A stretch of 64,000 nt of DNA, taken from the NCBI GenBank assembly GCA_038373885.1, contig JAWZYV010019980.1, positions 1,054,001 through 1,118,000 of the forward strand, given 5' to 3'. Positions 1-11,827 of this stretch are shown here, piece by piece (position 1 is the first letter of the stretch; each line of letters opens with the position of its first letter). Source of the DNA: Cheiracanthium punctorium. Lineage: Eukaryota; Arthropoda; Arachnida; Araneae; Cheiracanthiidae. Under the pieces are notes generated by a model. That model did not search any database and was not told where the DNA came from. It saw only the letters and a program-made list of their open reading frames with translations. A program made the translations under genes and the position numbers.

Positions 1-40
1 CAAAAGAGTACTGCCCCCCCCCCTTCCCCCCAAAATACTT

Positions 41-340
41 TCGACGCACTTTTGGGAAATCTAATCCTTTAATCATAACGCCAACGTCTGAAAATTCACT
101 AATGCTCATATTTTGGCCCCCCGTCGGCTCCATGTGATTATAGAGTGCCTGCAAAACTATCCATTAGTAAAAAACGATTTTATTTTAATAGAACATGCAG
201 TCATGATGTAGGCTGATTAAATGGAAGTATTTGGAATTGTAATTTTTCAAATAAACGGTTTCAATGAATCAATGAAATTGCTTTAAAAACGCTTTTATTT
301 TTACGGTACTCCCGAGTACCGTCAGTAGATGAAGGGTTAG
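41..340 (+). repeat. Dispersed repeat B, copy 1
   Basis: The segment from about 41 to 340 has a diverged counterpart in inverted orientation near 42501-42720. Shared blocks include a TTTTGGRAAATCTAATCC-like edge, TTCACTAATGCTCA, a run around AATGAAATTG and an end reading GAAGGGTTA. Copy 1 carries extra sequence in the middle. The GGGTTA edge resembles a TTAA-flanked MITE terminus, but similarity at the other side runs past the TTAA-like site, so the true boundary is unclear. Non-coding. Confidence 0.5.
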
Positions 341-1029
341 TCTAATAACTCTGTGAAAGTTGCATTTACAGACATACGCAGTTAAAGATATCTGGGCTAA
401 TAAGTTTTAACTACCACGCACCTCCTTGAAATATTTTTCTTCCAATTATGAGGCATCAATTTATCCCTAGCACGTACGCGTACGACCAAACATGCAATTT
501 TTCTTTTGAGATGCAAAAAAAAAAGAAAAGTTTTTCTGGCATGATACCTATTCTACCTCTCACCACTTTTTCCCTTTCCACTCGTAAATAAGAAAAAAAA
601 AAAATGTATATCTCATTCCCTAGGCACGGGTCCAAACCTGACGTCACTATTTTCTTCTTCTAAGCCGATTGTGTAATAGAACGGATGACACTTGGTTTAT
701 AAGGAAGAGTGTTTACGGCGAAAACGACGCGCCAGTGAATTTTTTGGTTCTTCGTCCAAGGAACTCGGTAGTCGGGGAATGCCTGAAATGCAAATGAGCT
801 TTCTGATCACCAACTTCATGTCACAGAAGAATGGAGACTGGAAGGAGAGGGCGTATAGTCTATGGATTAATATTTAGAGATAAGCAGGGGTGCAGAAAAT
901 GTTTTTACTCCCAACATTTCCCCCTATCCATATGGAAATTTCCAAGTTTTACGATTTGTCACAGACTTCCATAAATTTTGTATTACCATAGATATAAAAA
1001 GATTTGCAATGTACAAGTTTCATCTTTAG
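341..1029. other. AT-rich non-coding stretch
   Basis: Short frames only, with homopolymer interruptions. No recognisable domain, splice-consistent exon or RNA gene was seen. Confidence 0.6.
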
Positions 1030-1464
1030 CCCTTTGAGGCACAACCCTTTCCCAGTGCTGAAGAAAGGGCAGCCATTGCCATCGCTCGACTTAACTACCA
1101 GCAAGATGGCGGACGATCGAAACGTTCATCACATGCCACAGATCTAGAGACCCTTTTTTGACACAGCTAGGGTCTCTAGATCTGTGGCACGCGATGAACG
1201 TTTCGATCGGCCGCCATCTTGCTGGTAGTTAAGTCGAGCACTGGGCAATCTATCCAGCTGTTCTCGCATTCTTCCATTTTTCAGCAGATATCAGTGCTGT
1301 TAAAAATAATCTTTTTACGGGAAATGACGTACTAAAAAGTAAAGGATTCTCGTGGAGCTATGCCACCAACTATTTTTATAGAAATCAAATCTATTCTTCG
1401 TGACTGGCAACATTCAAAACGTCAGTTTGGTGTTCCCAGAGTAGGAACACTGCGCGTTAAAGGG
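1030..1464 (-). mobile_element. Family A hairpin MITE, copy 1
   Basis: Runs from CCCTTTGAGGC to GCGCGTTAAAGGG and is followed by TTAA (1465-1468). The left duplication is degraded (TTTAG). The tail end, with the two hairpin arms around TCTAGAGACCC, lies on the left. The head, ending in GGAACACTGCGCGTTAAAGGG on this strand, lies on the right, so the copy is in minus orientation. It carries CAAGATGGCGG and its inverse CCGCCATCTTG. Near-identity to copies at 40354, 51932 and 54410 suggests recent spread. No coding capacity; it would need a piggyBac-type transposase in trans (inference). Confidence 0.85.
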
Positions 1465-2226
1465 TTAAAAACGTATAACTGAACTTGTGTATCATGCCTA
1501 GGTATTTAAACGGTAAACTAAGTTAATGCATTAGATTTTAATCTAATGCTAAAATTTATTAATAAGCTCACAGTTTTAACTAACAAATAAAGATTTTGAT
1601 TATATTTTCTCATAAATAGTCTATTATTTAGCAAATGCTATCGTCCACATTCTTTGCGGATGTTGTTAATAAATTTGGATGTTTTCTAGATCTTGAGTCT
1701 GGTTCTGAAAAAAAAAAAAAAAAAAAAAAAAATGTAGTAAAATGATAATATCCTCCCATGGAAATGTCAGTTTAAGGATGCTTTAATGATTCTGTAGCTT
1801 TATGCACTGGCGGTTCATTTAAAGAAATAAATACCTCATGAAAGAGATCCGATTTCATGGTCCTGTATAAATGTAATTTCCAATAACAGAGCCAACAGAT
1901 TCACAAACACACTGCGAATTTTCAAGCAGTTTTCAAGATAAACTGGTTCTGGTACATCCGTACCAGGGGGAAGGAAAATGAGAAAGGGAAAGAAAAACTC
2001 TGAGAAGTTTTTAATTCATTGTTAAAATCGAAATCAGTTGTACATTTTTCTGCAAAATTTCCCGATCCTAGATTGCCGAATCGGACATATTCTGCATCCC
2101 TAGGAATAAGTATCATCATAGGCTTAGCGTTGGAGGGAAAGGTGGGGGGCACGTGCCCCCTAACTCTGTCTCAAAATCTTTTTATTTTCAACATTTGTTC
2201 GGAAATTGAGAAAATACATACCGCGC
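1465..2226. other. Non-coding stretch with poly(A) and a GC-palindromic block
   Basis: Holds a run of 25 A at 1708-1732 and a G-run/CACGTG/C-run block near 2144-2162. That block type recurs near 19540 and 19810. The short overlapping frames at 1922-2258 have no family signature. Confidence 0.5.
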
Positions 2227-2355
2227 AGCCAGTCTGTCAGATCTCTGACACGCGATGAACGATTCGATCGACAGCCATCTTGCTGACAATTAAATCAAAC
2301 GATGGGTACGGCTGCAATTTTTTTTTAAATTGGGAAATGGTTTCACTTCAAAGGG
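2227..2355 (+). mobile_element. Family A fragment (old subfamily), tail end
   Basis: Diverged match to one hairpin arm plus tail: ACACGCGATGAACG, GCCATCTTGCTG, a CGATGG-ACGGCTGC block and the terminus CTTCAAAGGG followed by CTAA. The head half is absent. Substitutions match the older subfamily seen at 23623. Confidence 0.7.
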
Positions 2356-3381
2356 CTAATGATGGTCTGTATATTTATATGATATTTATAAATTATATGT
2401 ATGTCGTAAAACGGTATTCTGGAATTTTACCAAAAAAAGTTATTGAAAAGCTTTCAAAAAAATGGAGTGGCTACCCTTACTCTTGAATATTCATGAAATA
2501 ATGAAAAATCGGCATGCCCAAGCCCAGACTCTAGATACATGTAGTTGCTCCAACTACCTTCTCCGAAGCCCTGGGATTAATACATGCTAGTCGTAAAGAG
2601 GAAGATTCATGCAACCATAAAGAAAAATACTATATAAATATAAATAAATAAAATTGTGAGCAAGAATGTCACCCCTTTTCTCGAGCCATCATTGTTAGTT
2701 TCAGACATTTTTCTAGCTCGGTGCTATACGCGTGTTTCGAAATTAAAGCGTATTTTACAGACAAGAAAGTAGATCATTCGTTCTTTTGAGTCACTGCCAA
2801 TTGTGGAGCGTGTTTCTGTCTCTTGCGACGGAGAACTATTTTAAAAAGTCAAAATATTTATTTATTTTACTGTTGTTCTTCTTTATTTTTAATAAAGTAG
2901 AGATTTGCTTTCGGCTAACTAGGGCAAGGTAACTTTTAATACGCCAAGGAAACGAAAATCTTGAAAAGGATTAGGTATGTGTGATTAGAAAAGCGTCACC
3001 CAACCTTGCAGAATTCTTGTTTAATTTGTCCGAGAAGAAATTAATTTTTTTCAGTCGAGACGAATGTTTCTGCCGACATTCATATTAATGCCGACCTTTA
3101 ATAAGAAATTGATAATTGCGGTAATTTCCATGTGAACTTTTATGTTCTAGTTACAGTAAAAAATTCTTTAGCAATCGAGAAATGTAAATATTTTTAATTA
3201 CTTACAAAGTTTTCTATCAGATATCTAATGTATTTCACCTCGAGTGTTTTTTTTTCCCTCAAAGTGCCCATAAATAAAAATATTTTTAATTATCTACGGA
3301 TTTTTATACTTAATGTCTAATGTATTTCGCCTCGGATATTTTCTTCTTCTTCTGAAAACATTAATAAGAATTTAGCTGACC

Positions 3382-3412
<31 letters not shown>

Positions 3413-6400
3413 AAAAGAAACTGATGTTTAAAAGATAAAATAATTAAAACTTTTATTACACACATACATAAAAATTACATATCAAGCTAAACACGTGTTT
3501 CTGTCGAAAAAATTTCGTACTTTAGTAACAGACGAAGTCCATACACAGGCAGGGGCAGAGGACTGAAAATAAGCAAGTTATTTTACAAAGTTTCATGTGT
3601 TTTACTTTATATGTGTAACGTTTATGTATGTTATTTTACAAAGTTTTAATTATTTTAAAAATTTAGCTTTTTAAATATAATAAAAAGATAAACTTCTTAG
3701 CAAGTTTTACAATTCAAAACGAGATCTTTCGCATTTTTTCACGAAAAAACACGTTATGTTTATTTAACAAAAACTTGGACATCAGTAGCTTAACCGTATA
3801 TATTCGTTGTATCAGTAACATATTTTGTTGTTAAACTGACAAAAATGTCATAGACTCAAAATTTCAACGGAAATTATACGGATCCAATAAAATGACTTAG
3901 TGAAATATCGATAAGAAAAATTTATTTTCAGTATGAAGAAGTGAAAAAAATCTGTAAAACCCAAAATTTTATTAAATACTGTAGACGCATCTATATTCAG
4001 TCGTTAGTGTAATATGATCCTTTAGCATAGATTGTTAAGTTGGGATATTTAATACGATCTGTGGCGCACCTAGGCTTAAACTCCTCTTGTGGTGAGGTCA
4101 GGGACCTGCAAGAAAAAAATATTTCAGGGGGTGCCCCAAAAATAAAAAAAGTTGAATTTATCACAAAAATGTTTCATTTATTGACATCCGAATAACAAAA
4201 ATCCAAAATTTCGGGAGGTGCCCAGGCCCTCATGGTACACCCCCGCCCTCCCCTCCCAGGCTACATCCCTAGCTGAGATAATAAAAGTACAGAACATTTC
4301 ATTCTGTTAAAGTGCTTCGTGAATTGCTATAACGATCTGCACCAAAATCTGAACTCTTTCTCTGCAAGTATTGTGTAATATCCCCTTTTAAAAAGCCATT
4401 AAGGCTCTATAAAGTCGCCACTTTTCATTGTTGTTCATCTTGGAGAAGGGGGGGGGGATCGAGAGCCTAGTGGGACAACTTTTTTTTTTGGAACACTTGA
4501 TTGGGTCTAAGCTTTAGGTGCTGTAGTTCTGAGCACTGAAGTGCGCCAAAAGCTTCCCTGCGATAACTTTTGGGGCATGCATTATTTCTATATAGAAGCT
4601 GTGAAATGTGTTTCTGGAAAACGATATTTTCTTCCATAGGCGATAGGCGGCTGGTGCACCAAAAAAGTGGGGGGTCAGAAAAGATGCTTAGTGCCTTAGT
4701 GGCTAAAGCTAATTTTTTTTTTTTTTTTTTTGTAATTGGGCTATGTTACTGGATTTTAACATCATTATTAATTTCATGACCATCTAATTATTGATTAAAT
4801 GACCTTCAGAGGCTAACTCTTGCTAGCTTGTACTCATTTTCTTCTCTTGGTTTGTGTATTGGGTTTCCTTCCATCATTTTTCAATGGATAGTTACATTTG
4901 AACATTAAAAAGTGAGAGGGCAAGACCTCTGCAAAGTGAGGGGCAGTTGCCCCCTCTCCCCCACCGTACGAGCCGTCTATGCTTTCTTCCTCCACCAAAG
5001 CTAACAGGGAGCTACTGCTGAAAAATTACTTTATAGCTTTCTACTTCAAAATTGCGAGCAATGCCAAACTCCTTCCTGCTTTCAAAAAGCCTATTGTCGC
5101 AGGTACGTATTTGATTTTGCTTGGAACAAAATTCTCTTTTTAGGAGGGGGGTGGAAAGGGGGCGATAAAAAATAAATAATAACGCACAGAATACACAACA
5201 CCTGCCCTAATGACCCAGTTTTGGAAAGGGGGTGAACAATTCTCATTTTCTAAAGCGCCTATGACTTACTCCCCTGTCAAAAATATCTTGTTTCGGAACA
5301 AAACGTCTCTGCATAACTTGGAAGAGTGGGGAGAAAGCGAAAAGAACAACACCATGTTTGTACTAAAAATAACCTACCTGCCTCGGTTACTTACATTGGC
5401 ATAAGGAGAAAAAAGGGCTTTGGACTAACATGGGGTTTTTCTGCGTGGCACTTGCTGACTGAGGGCTGAAGGGCTATTTTTTTCATCTCATCTTTGCATC
5501 CCCCAACATTTCTTGTGGCTAAACGAAGTTTTTTTCTCTCTCCCTCCCCCCTTCCTTTACGTTTCAGAAGCGAAAAGCACGTGCCGCAAGTTAAGAGCTT
5601 TGAAATGGCAACACTAAGTAGCTGTTGATGCCCCAGATGGTAGTTTTCGACTAAAGTGTTTAGGATCTCCCTTTCTTTGGTTGTCATGTTATTTTCTCTT
5701 ACCTTTGATTTCTAGTTAGGTATACAAAAGCCTAAAAAAACAGACGTTTTGTTATAGGTGTCATTTGTCAAGTGGGCTTCTTAGAATTCCTTTTTAGTAT
5801 TTTTTTTTAAGGAACTGCTTTTCTTTTTTAACGCTTTGTTATGGCTTAGTTTTGTAGATCTACAGGTAATTTAAGTGATTTTTTTTCCCACTGGGTGGCA
5901 GAATAAACTAAATAGTGTCTATTTTTTTTATTATTTATTTGCTAAAAGAAAATTGATAGAATCTAAATAAATACCACTGTAGATAACTTAAAATTGTTTT
6001 TAAAATAAAATTTTATTTTTTTAGATATTTTTTATTGGTTTCTAGTGTTGGCATACTTCGAGGCAGTTTCAGTATATATTTGTCTTCCGGGGGTCAAGCT
6101 ATTATAAATATCATTTCAAAATAATATATAATGATTCCGTGTGTTTGACAACTTTTCTATTGTTCTTTTGGAAACTAAAAAGCTAAAAGAATTTGCTAAA
6201 TTAATTTGTATTCGTTCCAGGAAATAAATTATAAAGTGTAATAATAAGAATAATAATAAAATTAAGTTTTCTAAGAAGTGGTCACAAATTTAATTTATCC
6301 AGCCTCCTATCGTCAGGAGTTAAGAATAAAATTAAAAATTAAATTCAATGCTACTGGCATTCTATCAGACTTACAAGCTTGGCATTATTTATTTATAAAT

Positions 6401-7556
6401 TTCTTGCACTTCAATTACACTAGGCAAAATTAAACTTGGCTCACTGCATTCACATTTTGTTTATTACTTTTATCCTCTTGTTAGCATTGAATTTCTTATT
6501 CGAATAAAATAGAACAGCTCGAAATTTATTTTGGTACGATGACTTCAGAGTACACAAAATGTGGAAAAGTATTTTCTCTTTGTAAACCGTGCATTTCAAA
6601 ACAGTCATTACTGCAATGTCATTTGCGTAACGTAGTCTTTAAAAATTGCACAGATGAAAACTTTAATATTCGCACTTAGTGCAGAATGAAAGGGTAAAAT
6701 GAAATCCTTTCTGTCCTCCAGCTTTCTTAATTTTTGATAAAAGGTTTCATGTGTGTTACTTCCGTTCATTTTAAATGGATCAAAAATCACCATTAAAATT
6801 TTAGTTATATAGAATATTTGCATTTCAGTAATAAAAATTTTAAAATTTTGTAATTGATAAATGTTACAAATAATTAGTTTTCTTTTTTAAAGTAGTTCTC
6901 TAACTCGACGTTTCTCAAAAGTTATCTTTCCCAAACCAGAGTTCTAGGTGGAAGAAATATTAAAACAGCAGCTAAACTTTTGAAAAGGAACGGTGATACT
7001 TTTTTTTTTTGTATACAGTAGCCATTATATTACTTACCACATGAAAGTATAAAATATTGGAACAAAGCAAATAGTTAAGACAAATAATCTAAGGGGGAAA
7101 ATATGGAGCTATACCAGAGTATTTTTATTCAGTGCCAAATAATCTAGCAAATTCTGCGGGAGCAATTTATACTCCCTTTAGGCCTACGACACTGACTAAC
7201 TAAATCTGACTGTTACACAGGTTTTCAATAATTTGTTATCAGCTGTGGCTTCACCCTTAACTTCTGACTCAAAAAGTTTGCCGCCTGCGGCGAATGCTGT
7301 AATTTTCAGTTTGATGAAGAGATTCGTGCAATATTTTTTTTGTTTTTAATGACGCCCATGCTCATGTGATCGTCGTTGAAAAATCCGATCTCGCCCATTT
7401 TTATAGCGCTCTCGTGGCCGGAAACAGATATTCAGATTTACGGGCGAGAATCTGCCACCCATACGATACGGCCGGCTAAGTGGATTAATGTAAATCACGA
7501 TCTCAAGTCGTGTGTACAAATATGCATATGGCTGTGTGTTAAAGTTATTTTGTGCT
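2356..7556. other. Long AT-rich non-coding stretch
   Basis: No protein domain, splice-coherent exon or structural RNA was recognised. It contains a run of 28 A (3382-3409), a family D copy (3485-3660), a G/C-run segment (about 4070-4270) and many short A/T runs. The short open frames here look like chance. Confidence 0.55.
3485..3660. repeat. Dispersed repeat D, copy 1
   Basis: Shares ordered blocks with 12549-12730: AACACGTG, a block that on the opposite strand reads TATGGACTTC..CTGTTACT, then TTTACAAAG followed by TTTAATTATTTT. Non-coding. The counterpart at 12549 is a foldback, so this is probably a member of the same foldback family. Confidence 0.5.
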
Positions 7557-7815
7557 TGTTTATTTCAACTTAATTTTTCTGTTGAGTTAATGCGTCCTCC
7601 TCAAAAAATGTTTAAAAAATCATGTCCTTTGATTTTTAATGATATTGTTATTCTTGGCTTTAGTTTTTTTCAGAGGTGCGACCATTGGGCGGGGGGCGTA
7701 GCTCTACCTAGCAGTTTATTTCAACTTAATTTCCCTGATAAGTTATGCGACCTCCTCAAAAAAAAAAAAATGATAAAAAAATGATGTTTTTTTTCACGGG
7801 GGTCTGAGCCCTACC
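7557..7815 (+). repeat. Local tandem duplication, about 155-bp unit
   Basis: GTTTATTTCAACTTAATTT followed by a GCG-CCTCCTCAAAAAA block occurs at about 7557-7608 and again at about 7710-7762. CTACCTAGCAGT occurs at about 7706 and 7811. The second unit is shortened by A-run expansion. Two overlapping short frames here follow from the repeat and are not gene candidates. Confidence 0.6.
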
Positions 7816-7890
7816 TAGCAGTCTGAAGGTTCTTGATTCTATCCCATCGTGCGGCTGTTGATCTGACGGTATGAAGTTTTGGGCGGGGAA
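7815..7890 (+). mobile_element. tRNA-derived SINE fragment
   Basis: Matches the middle of the SINE family at 10669: a GAAGGTTC..TTCTATCCC B-box-like stretch, then GCGGCTGTTGATCTGACGG and GGGCGGGGA. Head and tail are missing. It ends where a family A hairpin begins. Confidence 0.55.
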
Positions 7891-8071
7891 GACCCTTATT
7901 TGAAGACAGCTGGCTGTGCCCGGGCACAGCCAGCTGTCGTCAAAAAAGGGTCTCTAGATCTGTGGCACGCGATGAACGTTTCCATCGTCCTCCATCTTGC
8001 TGGTAGTTAAGTCGAGCGATGGCAACGGCTGCCCTTTTTTCAGCATTGGGAAAGGGTTGCGCCTCAAAGGG
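7891..8071 (+). mobile_element. Family A hairpin MITE, copy 2 (head deleted)
   Basis: Starts inside the hairpin apex and ends GCGCCTCAAAGGG followed by TTAA (8072-8075). The apex is a perfect 34-bp palindrome at 7905-7938 (GACAGCTGGC...GCCAGCTGTC). The remaining arm carries TCTAGATCTGTGG, CCATCTTGCTGG and GCATTGGGAAAGGG. The head half is lost. Confidence 0.8.
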
Positions 8072-8957
8072 TTAATTTTTTATCGGAACCCTAACACAAA
8101 AATCTGTCATAACGCTACTTAACTGTAGAGATATGTGCAAGTAGTGATGTTATCAGGATGGGAGATTTTCCATAGTGGAGAATGCCTCTCCTGTTCCGTT
8201 TCCTATTCTGCAATATTTAGCAAAAGCGGTATACAAACATCCCAGCAATTTATTGTCTCATTTGAAAGAAAAAAAAAAAACGAAATGGCTTATTTATTCC
8301 AAAAGAACGAAAAAATGTCAACAACCGCGCTTCGAGACACGTGGGAAGCGATACGTTTCGAACGGAAATGAGCTTTTTCAGGAGAACCATCCTCCCTCGT
8401 CCCTCGTTGTAAAAAGAAGGGAGGTCGAAAAAAAAAAACCTATAGAATGAATCAAAGCCGCACAAACGCAAAAAAAAATAACAGCATCAACAACTAACTG
8501 AAACTTTTCCCTTTTGTTTTTGGGCAGCAGTTGCAAGCATTTTGAGGTTTTCTACCACGGCAGAAGAGAAAGGATTTTTTTTTTTTTCTTTCTTTCATCC
8601 ATCCTCTCTGGCTGGTTTGGATAGTTCTTAGGGTTTGTGCTTGCTTACTCTTTTTTTTCACTGCCTTACTCTGCATTCAACAGTTTTCAGTAGCTCGGAA
8701 ATAAATTAAAAAAAAAAGTCTTAAAAATTTTAGCTTTGTTGCTCTTGAGTAGATCTATGAGTACTTAGAAATGCTAAACGTTCCATACAACTGAAGAGTT
8801 ATTGGCTATATATATTTTTTTCTTTTTGCGCGGTTTTTTTAAATTCTGGAATGTTTAGTAAAAATTATTTTTAGGAAGCTCCGCACTTTTTTTTTTTTTC
8901 CGCTTATCAACTTGAAAATCATACAATATTTGAATAACTTTTTCAAAAAAATCATTA
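8072..8957. other. Low-complexity non-coding stretch
   Basis: Repeated A and T runs of 8-14 bases. Several overlapping short frames on both strands consist largely of Lys/Phe runs from those homopolymers. Nothing gene-like. Confidence 0.55.
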
Positions 8958-9520
8958 CGCTACGGACTCGAAAAAATTAAAAATGTCTCTTTACAAATGA
9001 TACTGCAAGCTATTACAATGAACCCATAAGACACATATGAGCAACCACCGGCCCGCGGGCAGAATGTGGCCCGCCACGGCTTTTGATCCGGCCCGCGGTA
9101 CCAAAACTCGGTTTAAAACCCATATAAACCATTCAAAATCCCATATAAATTCTCAATTATACGGCCCGCGACTTTGCTAAGATCCTGATGTTTGGCCCGC
9201 GACTCCGCTAACATTCCTAAGTTTGGCCTAGAACTTTTAAAAGATTGTCCATACCTGCTGTGGGAGTTACGAAACACTCACGAAAAACTGCTAAACATAT
9301 GGAACTTTGCGATGTCTCCCTAGATGGATAACTCCGCGGTCCATTTTTGAAGTTGATGTGCTTGTGAATTTTTTCTGGACGTGGCATGTGACATAAAGCT
9401 TTACTATTAATGTTAGTCCATAATGCACTGGCTGAAGAAGCATTATTAATGTTTTCGAGTGTTTAACATGTTTGGTTTATTTTTTAAATTGCTCAAAAGT
9501 CCCACTCTAGTTTCACACAC
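8958..9520 (+). repeat. Dispersed repeat C, copy 1, interrupted
   Basis: Matches copies at 14752 and 57098: GACTCGAAAAAATT at the start, a conserved AACC-ATAAG..GAGTTACGAAACACTCA core, a GAAGAAGCATTATT block, and an ending around TTGCTCAAAAGTCC. The core is split by about 230 bp of GGCCCGCGGG-type sequence at 9031-9262. Non-coding family of about 350-500 bp; transposition mechanism unknown. Confidence 0.6.
9031..9262. mobile_element. hAT-like fragment with GGCCCGC repeats, inserted in repeat C
   Basis: GCAACCACCGGCCCGCGGGC at the left and an end resembling the inverse of CAGGTATGGACAATCTTTT are typical of short hAT-type elements in many animals (recall, not a search). It sits exactly where repeat C is interrupted. 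No clean target duplication could be aligned. Confidence 0.45.
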
Positions 9521-9862
9521 GCACAAAATTAAGTGAGATTTTTATTTAAATCTGCTTGAGAACTCGATAATTTTGTACATTTAATTTTTTTTCCCATTTT
9601 ACAAGCAAAATTAATATCATTACAAAAATGCAATGCAACTAAGGTTATAAATATCAAAATTAGAGATATAATATACAAATGATTTTGATAACAATGCGAT
9701 TTTAATGATATCTTCCGATTCTTTAGCCCATTAAGTATTTTAGCTGCTTCATCAAAAAATCGAACAACTCGGCATGTGGGAAGAGCCACGAGTGTTATTT
9801 TTTTGAGCAGGATTCAGAGCGACATTGCTGGAATCTCGCGGTCTAGTGCGAACCCTGCGGCG

Positions 9863-10380
9863 CAGGCCCGGACTGGCCAGGTCGGCTGGTCGGCGATCGC
9901 CGAGGGCCCCACGCCCAAGGGGGCCCCGGTGAGGCATTCAAAAGTGGATGTACAACTTTATAATAAGAGTCATTTGATTATTTATTTTCCAGCAATCTTA
10001 CGCAGTGACTCGGCGGAGGATCCCAGAAACCCCGCGACGCAAGGAGGCCCCCGAAAAGTCAGGGACCCCTAAATCTCTAAAATAGTTAAATGGGATTTTT
10101 AGGCGCATAAGCCTAATTTTCAAATATTACATATTCTAATATTCTATTTCCTCTAAATTCCTCAGTAAGAGGCAGGGCCTGATTTCCGGGAGAGCATTCG
10201 GGGCAAGCGCCCGGTTCCCCAAATTGTTCTTTAAAAATTTTTAAATTTTTAAAAAGTTTTCGAAAGAGGAGGCCCCCAATGAAGCTTTTTCCCAGGGCTC
10301 CCAAATCGACAAATCGGCTTCTGAAGAGGCCCCTTTTAAATCTGTAGCCGAGGGCCCCCAAGAGAGCCAGTCCGGGCCTG
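9863..10380. mobile_element. Non-autonomous hAT-like element, 518 bp
   Basis: Left end CAGGCCCGGACTGGC and right end GCCAGTCCGGGCCTG are perfect 15-bp inverted repeats. Flanks CTGCGGCG (9855-9862) and CTGCGGGG (10381-10388) form an 8-bp target duplication with one mismatch, as expected for hAT elements. The interior holds several GGGCCCC and GGAGGCCCCC blocks. The short frames across it (9776-10072 plus, 10113-10490 minus) show no transposase motif. It must be mobilised in trans. Confidence 0.8.
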
Positions 10381-10668
10381 CTGCGGGGCCAAGTCAAATA
10401 TATTTTGAAGTTTGTTTTCATGATCATCGCTGTGTTAAAAATGTGACATTTATCATTTAGTGTTTCATTGGGCAAGATGCGTTCTTTCACATGTTTTTAA
10501 GCCCTATTGATTTCATTGAAGCTGTTTCAAATGTACTTCAGGAATACTGCTGTTTCTATAGACTGTAGGAAATCAGTTAAATTCTCTTCAGTGGTGTCGG
10601 GGTCTTTTAAATTATCCTGTGGAATTTCTCAAATCCGGAATTACAGCGGGACTTCGAATCCGTATTAG

Positions 10669-10845
10669 GGCCCCATCATGGTTGAGTGGGATGAGACCAC
10701 TGTACACGGAAGATGGCTGAAGTGTGAAGGTCCCGAGTTCGGGCCTGTCGCGCGGCTGTCGATCTAACGGTCTGGAATTTCGGGCGGATTTTCTCCAGAT
10801 GTAACATGAATATGCGTTAGAACCTCTTAAAAAGTTCTCCGTCCA
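10669..10845 (+). mobile_element. tRNA-derived SINE, copy 1
   Basis: Begins GGCCCCATCATGG, has an A-box-like segment and the B-box-like GGTCCCGAGTTCGGG, then a tRNA-unrelated body (GCGGCTGTCGATCTAACGG, TCTCCAGATGTAAC) and ends near AAAAAGTTCTCCGTCC. Body and tail match 22263-22432 (minus), 52998-53166 (plus) and 62570-62716 (minus). RNA polymerase III-type internal promoter (family knowledge); no coding. Confidence 0.75.
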
Positions 10846-11827
10846 ATTAGCTACCCTGAAAGTATACTTCTGGAGAGACTCTGTCATACCCTAATTAACC
10901 TGTGTCAATAAAATCAGACTTTGACTTCTTTTTCGCTCTCTTGGGTAAAGAGATTGTGAAATAATAAAATTAAAGTGATTGAGCACGGGGTGTATTAGTT
11001 TTTTACCGAACATAATCTGAATACCTGTTTCAGAATCCAAAGATTTCTTCGCCCCATTCAGCGAATACTATGCCTCTTGAATTTGAATCCGTTGCAAATC
11101 ACTGGCACGCATGACGACATAACGCAGAGTCTGCTATTAAAATTTCGTTATTCGGAACCAACAAACAACAACAAAAAAAAGTATTTCTTCACTGTTCCTT
11201 TGTAGTCGGAATATGATCTCTTGTATTCTCTTAGTTGAATGTCGGAGTATTCTATTTTCAGACTAGCCTTCTGGAATTTGTTCTCTCTCTGCTTTATGCG
11301 GTTTATTAGTCATCTTTTTAGAGTGCTGCGCTTCCAAATTTCAGTTTTTTGTTGGAAGAAGGGCCTCGCGAAGATCCGGATTAGATCGGTTCTTGTGGGA
11401 TTCGAGTAGGATTTCTCTGGAATCGAGCTGCTCGATTTTTATCAGTGACCTACCTAGGTAAGGTAACACCCATGGCTGTAAACGAAGGTGCTGCCTTTCT
11501 CTTAATGAGAGCGATACCGATCACTTCGTTCTCACGCCGTTAATAGAACTAGTTCGACGTTTCACCATACAGTGGTGCTAAGTTATCTGCATCCTTTCTA
11601 TGGTGAAACGTTTCACCACGATTTGGTTCCATTTGATTCGTTAAAGCACCAAATCATGGTGGCGTTTCTCCAAAGAAAGGTTGCAACTATTTCGGCACCA
11701 TTTTATGGTGAAATATTAACTACTTTTATTAACAATGTATGATAATTCTTGAAATTTCTTCAGAATAAACATTTATATTGGCTTCTGTCGTGAGAATTCA
11801 CTATAGAAGTGAGAAGGAACACTCGTA
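10846..11827. other. Non-coding stretch with repeated CACCAT/ATGGTG motifs
   Basis: No gene recognised. About 11558-11715 contains four degenerate back-to-back motifs of the form TTTCACCAT / ATGGTGAAA separated by 30-45 bp. The rest looks unique. Confidence 0.45.

Noticed and set aside
456..647. Many short frames of 60-125 codons on both strands throughout the window
   Set aside because: They overlap each other, run through homopolymers or known repeats, show no domain signature, and have no coherent splice structure; they fit chance in AT-rich DNA.
1708..1732. Poly(A) runs as retrotransposon tails
   Set aside because: No upstream LINE or processed-gene sequence or target duplication accompanies the runs; they occur throughout on both strands.
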